From the NCBI GenBank assembly GCA_948567375.1, contig OX419762.1:19026727-19090726 (forward strand): 64,000 nucleotides of DNA, given 5' to 3'. Shown in pieces: positions 23,265 through 33,705 of the stretch. The first letter of the stretch is position 1. Each line of letters starts with the position of its first letter. Made by a program: the position numbers and the translations under genes. The notes under the pieces are model-generated. The model did no database searches, was not told the origin of the DNA, and was given only the letters and a program-made list of their open reading frames with translations. This stretch comes from Lunularia cruciata. Taxonomy: Eukaryota; Streptophyta; Marchantiopsida; Lunulariales; Lunulariaceae.

Positions 23265-23351
23265 AGTATAAGACGACCGCGTAGGAAAAACGAAGGATGG
23301 GAAGACCCCATCAAGCCGTACATGTTTATGTTTATGTAAACATAAACATGT
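23265..23351. repeat. Single fold-back arm joined to a 32-bp palindrome
   Basis: From about 23,270 to 23,319 the sequence matches the arm of the fold-back element at 28.6-28.9 kb (GACCGCGTAGGAAAAACG, then GGATGGGAAGACCCCATCAA). It is directly followed by a palindrome at 23,320-23,351: arm ACATGTTTATGTTTA, two central bases TG, and the exact reverse complement. The second long arm is absent here. Confidence 0.7.
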
Positions 23352-23389
23352 AAATAGATCGGATTGCCACTTGAGAGCTTCCTTTCTGT

Positions 23390-24480
23390 TTTACTGTTTC
23401 CATTTGGGCTTTTCAAATTCTTTCTGAGGCTCTTTCAGATGTCGCCCAATAGATCCCCGGGTCCATGAGACATAATATTCCAACAAAGTAATCAGTGGCC
23501 CAAAATTGTTGTGGCGCACGTTCCTCCAACATTGTACATCTATGTTCACTTCAGTTATCTTGTTCATGAATTCCATAAAGTTAACAACAATCTTTACGTA
23601 AGCTACTTTCTACAAACATTAAACAAGTTGTAAGTTCTCGAAAGCACGTCAAAGATTTTCGGCCAAGTACCGCATGTAGAAAGCATGGTGGCATCTAGGA
23701 AACAACTTCAATCAATCCCTTCAACAGACCTGACAGGAAGGTTAAACATGGAAGCTCTAGGTACAAGGCAATTGTGTTTTGTAAATTGATCAAGAACCAC
23801 ATCCAGTTGGCATTATTTTCAACATTCACAATTGCAAAACCGATAGGAAATAGGCACCCTCTACATCAATTGCACAAAGAAAAAATACCTATGTATTTTC
23901 CTTTCAAATGGGTTCCATCAATACCAATCAAAGGTATGCAAGTTTGGAATCCATGCATTGACCGTCCAAAGGCAAGGAAACGTCACAAAAACATTTCACC
24001 GTCTTTTTCCAAAATAGCATGTGTCCCATGTCCTTGTTCTTTAAAGTCTGGAAGTAATTCTCAACTTTCTCGTACGTTGCCTCGTGAGAACCAGTAGCAT
24101 TTGCAAGTGCTTCCTCCTTTGTGCGCAACCCTTGGCTACATGTTATTGTGACACAGTGTTCACATCAAAAATTGTTCACATCTCCCGTGATGTATAACTG
24201 GGAATATCTCCAAGCCTACTACTAATGGTTTTGGCTATCAATGCAAAAGGAGCACACCGGTTGTCAGAATGCTCAACTCCACTACAAGAATTGTTGTATT
24301 TCCAATGTCTTGATTGTATAGCTTGGCAAACCATTATTTAAAGACGCATGTAAGTGCCAAGTGCAACCTGTCTGATAGCAAATGTGAATCATTTTGAGTC
24401 TGCTGCAATTATTTGAGTTTCAAAACTCCCAAAGATAGCCAATTCCTTCACATAATTGAATTTGTGTTGATATGTTGAAA
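23390..24480 (-). pseudogene. MULE (Mutator-like) transposase relic
   Basis: Minus-strand translation around 23,940-23,780, across frame changes, gives CIPLIGIDGTHLKGKY followed by GAYFPIGFAIVNVENNANW and MWFLINL. This is the hallmark region of Mutator-like transposases, with the catalytic Asp in the IDGTHLKG motif. Upstream on the same strand (24,420-24,180) are pieces of the preceding domain: CTWHLHAS, then HSDNRCAPFALIAKTISSRL and GDIPSYTSREM. Downstream, 23,576-23,391 is an open 61-codon frame. Several stops and at least two frameshifts are present. Terminal inverted repeats were not found. Confidence 0.7.
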
Positions 24481-24949
24481 AGTTGCAGGTTTTTGGTATG
24501 GCTTCTCTTTCGCTTAGAAATGGTGTCTTATTACTCACAATGCTTGCACCTGATATTCACTTTATAGAACCCCTATGAGTATTTTTGCAATTATAAGGGT
24601 ATGTTTTGTAATTTCGGCAAATTATAGGGGTAATTTTGAAAATTTCCCGAAATTTTACCTCCTTGGATTTAGTACAAGTGTTATCCAACTTGAGTATATG
24701 TTACTGGTACAGACCTATAATAACGTCTATCTTTAAGAACTCCAACATAAATCTTGTCCTTATATAAACAATTCTTCAGGCAACCCTTGAGCAAACACTT
24801 TTACTTTCCTTTGGATACATGTACCATATACCTTGGTTTCTTCTTGCTCCAAGCTCAGTTTTGAACTATTCACCATGACGATTATCCAGTGGTTCACCAA
24901 GTACCTTCTTTACGTTCTCTCAATGGTTGATTGTAGAAAATAGACCAAA

Positions 24950-25950
24950 TAGTAAATATTGCTTGCAAAATTCTCTAAACACTTCGCATAGTTGATAAAG
25001 TATACCACGTGTCTCATTAGCATTAGCATGTTGCAAGCTGCTCAACAAAGGTTACCCATTGAAAAGAAGGATTTTATATTTTCCAATTGCACCATCTTGT
25101 TGCCGAATCACTATCTCCTTAACTTGGTATATTGGAAGTCTATCTCATATGAATAACGTAAAATCAGTATGATCGGAGTGGAATAGAGTGATTCCTCAAT
25201 ACATAAGTATAAATATACCTTTGAAGTGAAGAATCTCCCTCACAAATATGCCATAAGATGTGGTTCTTTTTCACAAACCTATATTTCTAAAAAGAGTAAG
25301 GGCATAAAAAAACACTCAATGTACGGTAATGTTAATGTTTGTGAGACTTGTAAGAAGAATATATGTCAATCTTCATGAGTATGACCAACCATCAAAAGGG
25401 CCACAAAAGGCTCTTAAATACACCCACTTGCAACAAGTTATGAAAGTATTCAAACATAAGTGCATTCTTGTTGTCGTTGTTAAAGTTATCCAAATGCAAG
25501 AATAAAGTTTTGGTAAAGACTTGTGTCTTGGTGTTGCAAACCTTGAGGCTTGTGATCTGCAATATTCAAATTATCTATAGGAGAGAACTCATTCTTTATA
25601 CCTATATTACTTGATAGCTTGAACATGTTTCAGGTAGCTCATTTCAAACAATCCCTTATCCAATAACGCTTGAAATAGCGGTTTGTAAACAATACTTTCT
25701 AAAGATAAGTTGCAACTATGGTGCTTGTTGGGGGTTTCTAGATCGTGGAATGCTTTATCAAATGAAGTGATGGTGAAATTATGATCTCCAACCCAAGGAT
25801 CCTTGATTGAAATGAACTATCGCTTGTTTTTTTAGCCGTGGATTAGGATTCTTGTCAATAAGACTCCAAGTAATATCACGCAAGATCATAAAAGAGTCTT
25901 CAAGTGCATCCTTGAATATGGAATTCTTGTCTTGTTATGGTCCCTCCTAT
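24950..25950 (-). pseudogene. Relic of a DUF7869-type protein
   Basis: Minus-strand translation of about 25,530-25,260 gives TLFLHLDNFNNDNKN, then MFEYFHNLLQVGVFKS, and after a one-base frame change MVGHTHED followed by IFFLQVSQTL. LDNxxxDNKN and VGHTHEDID are the signature motifs of the DUF7869 family as I know it: large proteins of unknown function, widespread and often transposon-like. Stops follow both motifs, so it is broken. Farther along (about 25,120-25,070) is IYQVKEIVIRQQDGAIGKYK. It lies next to the MULE relic on the same strand; whether they belong to one element is unclear. Confidence 0.5.
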
Positions 25951-27496
25951 CATGGATCATGCATAGATGCTTTTCAGGATTGATTTAGCCAAACAAACAT
26001 AACAGTTTTGGCCTATGACACTTGAATTAGTAGACGTTTTGTACCTCTATCTCAATCTTTGCATGATCTAGTAGATACTTGATTTTTTTATTTTTTTGGA
26101 AGAATATATGACTTAGAGTAATACGAGTTGTTTATTTGAAAATTATTCTCATTTTTGAAATTTATATTGAAAATTTTCTTGTTCATTTTAATATTTTATA
26201 GCATGTATTTTTTTATTACCATTAGTATATATTTATGACATTTTTGGTATATTTTTGTCCAAAATTATGCTTATGTATGTCATAAGTTTCTAAGTGTGGA
26301 TATTTTAGACTATAAATATATTTTGATAATGATATAAAATTTTTAGTCTAATCTCTCAATTTATTTTTTCTTCCGGAGAAATACTTATTTTTCTAAATCC
26401 TAATTTCTTTTTAAACAAGAAAATTCTATGTTTCAAATTAATGTTTTGAAGATTTTGTAAGGTTCTAACGAATAATTTTTACTAAATCTGTTTATTGGTT
26501 TCCAAAAAGATGCATGTTCTTTAAGTTACTAAAAGGTAGATATTGAATACCTCAAGCAGTTAGATAAAAGAATTCAAATATTCCTTTCCTCAACATGAAA
26601 TTTATTTTTATGTTTATAGTAAGCAAGGTTTTAAATTAAAAAGTATAACTATTTCCTATATAAAGACCACTTTTAAGCTAGCTTTTTAATGATTATTTGT
26701 GTATTAACCTTAGTACCATCATATATATCTACATCTTTATGAATAATTTATTCCATTTTTATCAATCTTGACTCCTTTTGACAATTTGAAATACGATTTT
26801 TAACTATTATTTAAAGAATTAAAATATTTTTTATGTGATTGGATAAGTAATAGCAATCTTCATCCTCATGGAGTTAATGCAAAATAAATCTACTTTCTAT
26901 AGCAAATTGCAATATATGAATTTTATTCTTTTTATTTTTTGATACACCTAGCTTTTTGAATTCATGATTCTTTCTTTTCTTATAAGATGTTTCAAAATAT
27001 TTGTATTAATTTCAAAATAATTTGGACATTAAATATAATCATAATATATAATCAAGTATAATTTACACAATCCAATTATAGTGTTAATTTACTTTGCAAT
27101 ACATGTTAATTAACATTTGAGATTTAGAATAGGAGAATTAAGTTTAAAGCAATGAGCATTTAAGCTTACAAAAATAAAAATTAGATTTTTTAATATTAGA
27201 TATTTAACTTGATTGAAATGGATATTTTGATTTCAATATAGGATATTTAGACTTCCCATTCCAGATTGTAGGGATTGTATTCTAGACTTTAGGAATTCTA
27301 TTTGAAGTGAATGGTTAGACTTTTAACTATTCAGGATTTGCTTCTTTTAGCCTCTCTGTACCTTGACTAAATCTTCAAACCAAAGGTTAAATTCTTTAGT
27401 CTATGTGCATGCTTTGATCTTTGGTCTTCTTTGAAAGCTTTTATGAAGTAAGAATGATGACAAATAAATACAAACTTGGAAATTTGTGCTCTCCTG
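25951..27496. other. Very AT-rich DNA, no gene seen
   Basis: Long T- and A-rich runs with stops in all frames. Nothing coding, no repeat unit and no RNA gene recognised. Confidence 0.6.
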
Positions 27497-27900
27497 GTGA
27501 CAATAGATTCTTTACTCATTTTTCACGTATAAATTCAAGGCTAAATCTGAAGACACCAAGAGTTAATGTAGGTCAAACCAAATATTTTGGTGCTCTTGCA
27601 ATCATCTCTTAGTGACAATAGATTCTTTACTCATTTTTCACGTATAAAATTCAAGTCTAAATCTGAAGACCCCAAGACTTAATGTAGGTCAACTAAATAT
27701 TTTAGTGCTCTTGCAATCATCTTCTTGAAGTTTTTTCTAATAATACCAAATTAAGAACACAAACTTGGAGTATGAGGTTCTCTTGGTGAGAATGTACTCT
27801 TTACTCATTTTTTACTAAAAATATTCAGAATTTGAAGACACCAATACTCAAAATAGTTACCATCTAAATATTTTGGTGCACTTGCAATCATCTTGATTAT
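27497..27900 (+). repeat. Three-copy direct repeat, unit about 115 bp
   Basis: Unit 1 starts at 27,497 and unit 2 at 27,612, both with GTGACAATAGATTCTTTAC and ending GCTCTTGCAATCATCT. These two are nearly identical. Unit 3 starts at about 27,786 (GTGAGAATGTACTCTTTAC) and is more diverged. The sequence before units 1 and 3 is also related (ACAAACTTGGA), so the ancestral unit was larger, about 170 bp. No coding frame runs through all units. Confidence 0.8.
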
Positions 27901-28593
27901 GGTGGAGAAAACTTGCCGAGAGCCTTCCAATAATACAAAACACACATGCTATTTGGACCAACGTTTTGCTATTTGGACCACGTTTAACCCTACACCTCAT
28001 CCCTGGGATTAGCTTAAGGTAAATTAATTTACATTGTTATGATGGAAATAGCAAAAAGTGTGGTGGTGGATATAGCACAACCCATCCCAAAATTAAGAAC
28101 TTGAGAGTGAGAGTGGTACCCTAGCGCCTAACATGATAAGCTCTCACACATTTAGTGACAAATGTTGAACACCATGTCCATCGCTCCATATAACTCCAAG
28201 GCTAGAGGAACAAAGAGGTAACCTCGCTGCATGGCCCTATACTTGGAGACCTTGCAACCTGCTGTTGCACTCACCACCCATCCAGGGGGTGGGTAATCAC
28301 TCCCTCCGGAACTATATCCCATGTCATATGGACCAGTATTGCATCTAGTGTAGAACCACACTCACAAGCGAGTAATGAAAATGTATATATGTGAACCAAA
28401 CCTAGACAAAAGCTCATCATTGTAGAGAAAGTAGCAAGTATGAGACGGTATGGACTAATGACCGTGGAGCTAAGATTCAAAAGCATGCACCCTTGCCGGA
28501 GCAAGAGGGAAGACATGCTCTAGTAGCCCCCGGAATCAAGGACGAGTCAACTAAGTATAATATTAAAGCTTAGCCCATTTTCCCTTTTGTTAC
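27901..28593. other. Spacer with a possible small RT-like relic on the minus strand
   Basis: Minus-strand frames at 28,361-28,152 include GYLFVPLALELYGAMDM. The phrase FVPLAxExYG resembles the C-terminal tail of some non-LTR reverse-transcriptase-type proteins. This is one short motif only and I do not claim more. Otherwise nothing is recognised. Confidence 0.25.
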
Positions 28594-28918
28594 CTTAGCC
28601 CCATGTTACCTTTTTTTTCTCTCCCTTGTACGGGCTTGATGGGGTCTTCCCATCCTTCGTTTTTCCTACGCGGTCGCCTTTCTTTTGTTTCCCTTTTGTT
28701 TGTCTCTCCTTGATGGGTCTTCCCATCCTTTTCTACTTGGTCCCCTTTTTCACACTATAATATCGATTATGAGAGATCTGCACCACGACACTAAACTAGC
28801 TTTGCCCTTAACTAAGACCTCAATATTTTTTTTAAAGGCAACCGCGTAAGAAAAATGAAGGATGGGAAGACCCCATCAAGCCTTACAAGGGAGAGAAAAA
28901 AAGTAACATGGGGCTAAG
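28594..28918. mobile_element. Fold-back / MITE-like element with ~82-bp inverted arms
   Basis: The left arm 28,594-28,677 (CTTAGCCCCATGTTACC ... GATGGGGTCTTCCCATCC ... CGCGGTCGCC) is nearly the reverse complement of the right arm 28,837-28,918. There are only a handful of mismatches and one-base gaps. The spacer of about 160 bp holds a third partial copy (TTGATGGGTCTTCCCATCC at about 28,710). There is no coding capacity and no clear target-site duplication. Related single arms lie at 23,265 and 16,556, so this is a dispersed family. Confidence 0.75.
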
Positions 28919-31757
28919 CACCAATAGAGTCGGTATGAGAAATCTGCCCTTCCGCAGCTAAGATATCCATAGCTATGCAAGTTGTACGGGTCTACACACT
29001 AAGACCTTATTATGATGTTTAAAAGCGTAAGGACTGTTGTTCGTGAAACATGCCTATTCATAAACGCTAGTTGTGGGGTGGCATGTGGTATTGTACTGTG
29101 CTCATGAGTAGTTCTGCTTGTAAGTTGTGGGAGAGTAAGTGAACCACTCTGTTCGTTCGGTCCTCCACCGCAGCTAGTTCCCAAAATTGATCCCAAAATT
29201 GATCCCAATATCGAGATCGAATGCTTGAGTTTGGTAAATGTGCCAAGCATACTGGGATCCCCGGAGAGCGAGAGGCAATTTAACATGCCTGATTGTAGAG
29301 GGCTCGAGTTGTGGAGTTGATGTTAGAAACCTAGTTTTGATCCGAGATTGTGCGAATTGAACCATCTGATATGGCAGATTGAAGCTTGTGTTGCAATGTT
29401 GAGCCAACAATTGAATAAGCAGCTTCGAATTTCATGGGGGACTGTGATTTGGTTGTGGCTGCGGGGTGTGGTCTGCAGAAGATGCCCGATGGGATTTCGT
29501 TCAGTAACTTCTGTAGTAGAGGACATCAAGTGAGGTGTTAAGGGTGAAGGGCGATGATGGTTCGTTGAGCGGACGTGTGATCAGCTCTATTAGAACCAGC
29601 TCTCGTTTTGTCCGATTTAAACAGGGCTGTGGTTGTTAACAACACTTTCTGCCTGTTCAACCTCGATTAAGGTCTTCGACGTGGAAACTGCTGATGAAGC
29701 AATTTCTTCTGTCGACGATAGTCAAGAAAATATGGAGCCCAAAACAGCAGTGGCGGAAGATTTCCGGATCTCCCGAACTCAGGAATTGAAAATCACACCT
29801 TCAATCGTTAAATGAGAAAGAGAACTTTATCATCCGGATATTTTCTGATTATGTGCAGAACTTTCCAACAGCAAACGAACTCAGAAGTGGGATTCGAAGG
29901 TAAAGAGATGCAAGAGTTTGACGAGACAAAACAACCTAATCCAATCAGAGTCATGGAATCATCACAATAGCTAGAATCATCACAATTTGATTTCTTTCAA
30001 CCTCCCACAATGACGTGATTTAGAAATCAACCTCAATTGCGGCGTTGAGTCGATTATCGCTGTTAGAAAACAACGCAATTTTAGTAGTGGTAATCCACTT
30101 CGTAAGTTGCTGTTGGAGTACCCACTCATACCCGGGACTGGCTGACACATTCCTAAGCTGGAGAAGGGTCTAGTCAGCTCCTCAACCAGAAATAGATCTC
30201 CATCGGATCTCCAGGGATCCACACTTCGTCTTCCATTCTGGTCCTCATTTACTAAGCTACGGTAATGCAGGTGAGGAAATGCGCTCATCACTGACGATTT
30301 CACAACTGCCAGACCTCATCCACTGGAACAATGCAACCAACCTACATTCGGCTTGAGATTAGATCCGTCCACTGTCGGACATGGCAGGCTGGAGTGCCGG
30401 AGTTCCAGATAGGTAGGTAGGTGGACCAAATATTCAACCCCGATGTTTGGTGCCCGAAAAGCCTTCTGTTGTCACTCCTCGCTCCATCCGTTTACAGTCG
30501 AAGTACACCTGACCTCGTGGAACTGCGAACTGGAAGAATCGACCTTCCTTCTACTAACTCGAACAGTAAGCCCTACTACGGATGCTCTTCCAGATTGTAC
30601 TTCTCTAACTGACGACGTAAAGTAAGCAGCAGCGGGCGGGCTGGCATGTATAGTATGTATATTTACCAGCTGCACTTCTTCTAGACATCCAACTGAAAGA
30701 ATTTCTTTTCTGTAGTCAATTGACGATGAGAGTACATGATATTAAGTCACGTAATGATTGGATTAGGCTACCGTGCTTACTGTGAAGGAGACTTAACTGA
30801 GAGCACTGTCGATGATCTCCGGTGATTTTGTGGAGAACCGGGTCTACGAGTCGCAATGCATCAACGACGATCCTCTAGAGATAAGTTGCATATTTTGACA
30901 AGGTCGTACAAATTTTAGCGAGCAGATTTGCGGTCACTCTACAAGCCTTGGCAACCGACAGGAAGGTCACATTTATTGTGACAAGAATTGGCGTTGATTT
31001 AAGTATCTGAAGTTCGGTCGAAGCTATTGAGTGAGTGGGCACCCAGCTAGTCTTTAGCCAGGTTATGTATGCGAAAACCGACCTGAGACACGTGTTATGC
31101 CAGTCTAACGACTCTAGATGCAATTTGTTCGCTACTATTAAAATCGATCATCTCATGGTTGATGCTGCACCTTGAGTACTGTACAGTGCAAGATGATGGG
31201 TGTACTGTTACTGTGGAACTTGTTGAAGCAATTCAACTGCGAAGAGGGACAGAAATAGACTTGCTGCTCAAGACTTTAAGGGTTGAAGATCCATTTGTGA
31301 TAAGTTTCCGGGAAGGTCAGCAGCAGAAGTTTTACTTCTGACGAGTAGGATTTACTTTACAAAAGAGTCTTCATCACATCACCTCCTTCATTACTTCCAT
31401 AACTTAACGAATCGCTATATCCATCAATCGTGGCCGTGCAGTACGTTCAAACTGCTGTCATGAATGTAACCTCCTGAAGTCTGGGCGCCGTGACTCTAGA
31501 ATGCAGGCAAGTACCCCTTTCCAGGGTCTTTCCCACATTCCAAGGCCGCCCAGAAACAGTATTAACACAACAGAGGTTCTCGATACAATTGCTACTAAGG
31601 TGACTGAAGAGGCGAGTGCTCTTGTTTCTCAACGGATGTACAACCACTGACAGGTCGTAGTGCAGCTGCTGCTATGGTATCGAGTTTGTTTCTTGGCTGT
31701 TTGGAAAGGAATGGAATGGATCCTCAATTTCAGATTTCAATTTTGACACTGAATTGA
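28919..31757. other. No confirmed gene upstream of ARM gene 1
   Basis: Composition is host-like rather than AT-rich. Possible exon-like frames on the plus strand are 29,633-29,815 (acidic, VETADEAISSVDDSQENMEP) and 31,159-31,341 (ending VEDPFVISFREGQQQKFYF). Neither matches a domain I know, and neither aligns with the N-terminal exons of the paralogue at 36-37.7 kb. A short direct repeat, CCCAAAATTGAT, occurs twice at about 29,180-29,203. They may be decayed or unrecognised exons. Confidence 0.3.
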
Positions 31758-31835
31758 CTTTCGTGGGTTAGAGATGTACTCAAGAGTTTTAAAAGAGCAG
31801 TTGCTAGGGCCTCTCCTCCCTTCTCGTGCCCAAAA

Positions 31836-33656
31836 ATGGCAGGATTGCCAATGGCCCTTGAGAGGCTTGTGGATCTGCTGTCTAGAGATGCATCGGAGAA
31901 GGTGCAATCCGAGGCGGCGAGTGCAATTGCTATTCTAGCTCTTGAGGAAGGAAATACGGTGAAGATTGCAAGGTTCCCGGGAGCTCTCGGTAGATTAGTG
32001 GACCTGTTGTCCCCAGATGTGCCTCTTGCGGTTCAAGCTGCAGCAGTAGAGGCTTTTGCCAATCTCACCTGGGGAGAGGACAATAGAATCAAGATGGCGG
32101 CATTTCCTGAGGCTTTAGAAAGGCTTGTGAGAGTTTTGTCCGAAGATGTTGATACATGTATCCAGATTGAATCTGCAAGAGCCCTTTCCAATCTTGCTTG
32201 TTCGAAGGAGAATAGAACAAGGATGGCAGCAATTCCCGGGGCGCTGGAGAAGTTGGTGGCTCTGCTGTCGGGAGAACAAGTGCCGGAGAACATTCAACTT
32301 GCAGCTGCAAGAACTCTCGCGGATCTCGCCAGCACGCAAGAGATTGGAGTTAAGATAGAAAAATCACCGAAAGCTGTTGAAAGACTAGTGGTTCTGCTGT
32401 CACGAGATGTACAAGATAGCATTCATTACGAAGCTGCTAGGGCAAGTGGTGAAATTACCTGCATAGAAGAAAATAGGGATAAGATGGCAGCCTTTCCGAG
32501 AGCTATGGAGAGATTAGTGAATCTGTTGTCAAGAGAGGTGCCAGAGAATATCCAGTTCGAAGTTGCAACCGCTTTGAGCCAGTTAGCATGTGCAGAGGAC
32601 AATAGAGCTAGGATGGTAGCGTTCCCGAAAATTCTGGAGAGGCTTGTGGATCTGTTGTCTATAGGTGTGCCGGAGAATCTACAGAAGGCGGCTGCGAGGA
32701 CATTTGCATTCCTGACTTATGTGGAGGAGAGTAGGACTAAGATGGCAGCAGTTCCCAACGTGCTTGAGAGACTGGCAGCTTTGCTGACCAAGGAGGTGCC
32801 AGAGTCTGTTCAGTGTGAGGTTGCATACGCCTTCGGCAATCTAGCCATTGCCCAGGAAAACAGGAAGAAGATGGTGACAATTCCAGGGGCCCTGGAAAGC
32901 TTAGTGGATCTGCTATCAGAAGATGTATCCGAAAAGGTTCAAGGCCCAGTGGCAACAGCCTTCGCAATTCTCGTTTTTAATGAGGAGGATATGGCATTGG
33001 CTAAGTATCCCAAAGCTTTGCCTAGACTAGTAGCTCTGTTGTCTGGAAATGTCTCAGAAAGTGTTCAATTTCATGCTCTGCGAGCTTTTGCCCGCCTTAG
33101 TACTGCTAAGAAGAATTTGACTAAGATAGTTGCATGTCCCGGAGCTCTGGACAGTCTGGTCGGTCTGTTAACTTCGGATAATACATCCGAGAGAATTCAA
33201 ATGCAAGCTGCAAGGGCATTTAATAATCTCACGTTTGCAGAGGAGAATAGAATGAAGATGGCAGCACTTCCAAAGGCTCTTGAAAGATTAGTGGATCTGC
33301 TGTCCGAAGATGTGCCTGAGTGTGTTCAAACCCAGGCTGCAGAGGCCTTCGCTCATCTAACCACCCTGTGGTCTTATAAAGCTAATATTGCTGCACTTCC
33401 AAACGCTCTCAGCAGATTAGTGAGCCTGTTGTCTGTTGGAGTACCAGAGAGTGTTCAATACCAAGCAGTAAAAGCCTTCGCTGAATTATCTCTCGCTGAG
33501 AAGAACCAGATCAGGATGGTATCTCATCCGGGCGCATTTGAAAATATTGAGCGGCTTAGAATGTCGGGAGATATTAGCCCGAGCATTCAAGTGCAAGCTG
33601 CGCGAGCTCATACCTTGTTAAACAGTGTGAAAATTAAAATGAATAGGTCTCGATGA
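31836..33656 (+). CDS. Armadillo-type repeat protein 1
   Basis: A single 606-codon frame made almost entirely of about 14 repeats of 42-43 residues, each built on a pattern like PxALERLVDLLSxDVxExVQxxAAxAFAxLAxxEENRxKMAA. These are ARM repeats: each should form stacked helices giving a superhelical protein-binding solenoid. No catalytic domain, signal peptide or membrane segment is visible, so the likely role is a cytosolic or nuclear scaffold; the partner is unknown. The start is uncertain: the frame is open upstream to 31,758 with no ATG, and an upstream exon joined at the TTAG at 31,770 is possible. Compared with its paralogue at 36-39 kb it lacks the N-terminal 90 residues. The last repeat (GAFENIERL) is degenerate. 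An AATAAA lies 44 nt after the stop. Confidence 0.85.
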   Translation: MAGLPMALERLVDLLSRDASEKVQSEAASAIAILALEEGNTVKIARFPGALGRLVDLLSPDVPLAVQAAAVEAFANLTWGEDNRIKMAAFPEALERLVRVLSEDVDTCIQIESARALSNLACSKENRTRMAAIPGALEKLVALLSGEQVPENIQLAAARTLADLASTQEIGVKIEKSPKAVERLVVLLSRDVQDSIHYEAARASGEITCIEENRDKMAAFPRAMERLVNLLSREVPENIQFEVATALSQLACAEDNRARMVAFPKILERLVDLLSIGVPENLQKAAARTFAFLTYVEESRTKMAAVPNVLERLAALLTKEVPESVQCEVAYAFGNLAIAQENRKKMVTIPGALESLVDLLSEDVSEKVQGPVATAFAILVFNEEDMALAKYPKALPRLVALLSGNVSESVQFHALRAFARLSTAKKNLTKIVACPGALDSLVGLLTSDNTSERIQMQAARAFNNLTFAEENRMKMAALPKALERLVDLLSEDVPECVQTQAAEAFAHLTTLWSYKANIAALPNALSRLVSLLSVGVPESVQYQAVKAFAELSLAEKNQIRMVSHPGAFENIERLRMSGDISPSIQVQAARAHTLLNSVKIKMNRSR

Positions 33657-33699
33657 TGTACAGCAGTTTCAGCCACCCTTTCTCACAACCTTGTACTGC

Positions 33700-33705
33700 A
33701 ATAAA
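33700..33705 (+). terminator. Poly(A) signal AATAAA of ARM gene 1
   Basis: A canonical AATAAA begins 44 nt downstream of the TGA of the ARM repeat gene. Position and motif fit a plant near-upstream element. Confidence 0.5.

Noticed and set aside
28152-28361. Minus-strand frame with FVPLALELYGAM, a possible non-LTR retroelement tail
   Set aside because: A single short motif without any reverse-transcriptase core nearby; left as a remark in the spacer entry.
29633-29815. Acidic plus-strand frame as a possible 5' exon of ARM gene 1
   Set aside because: It does not resemble the N-terminal exons of the paralogue and I could not link it to 31,836 with consistent phase.
31159-31341. 60-codon plus frame upstream of ARM gene 1
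   Set aside because: No repeat similarity to ARM proteins and no known domain; mentioned only as intergenic content.
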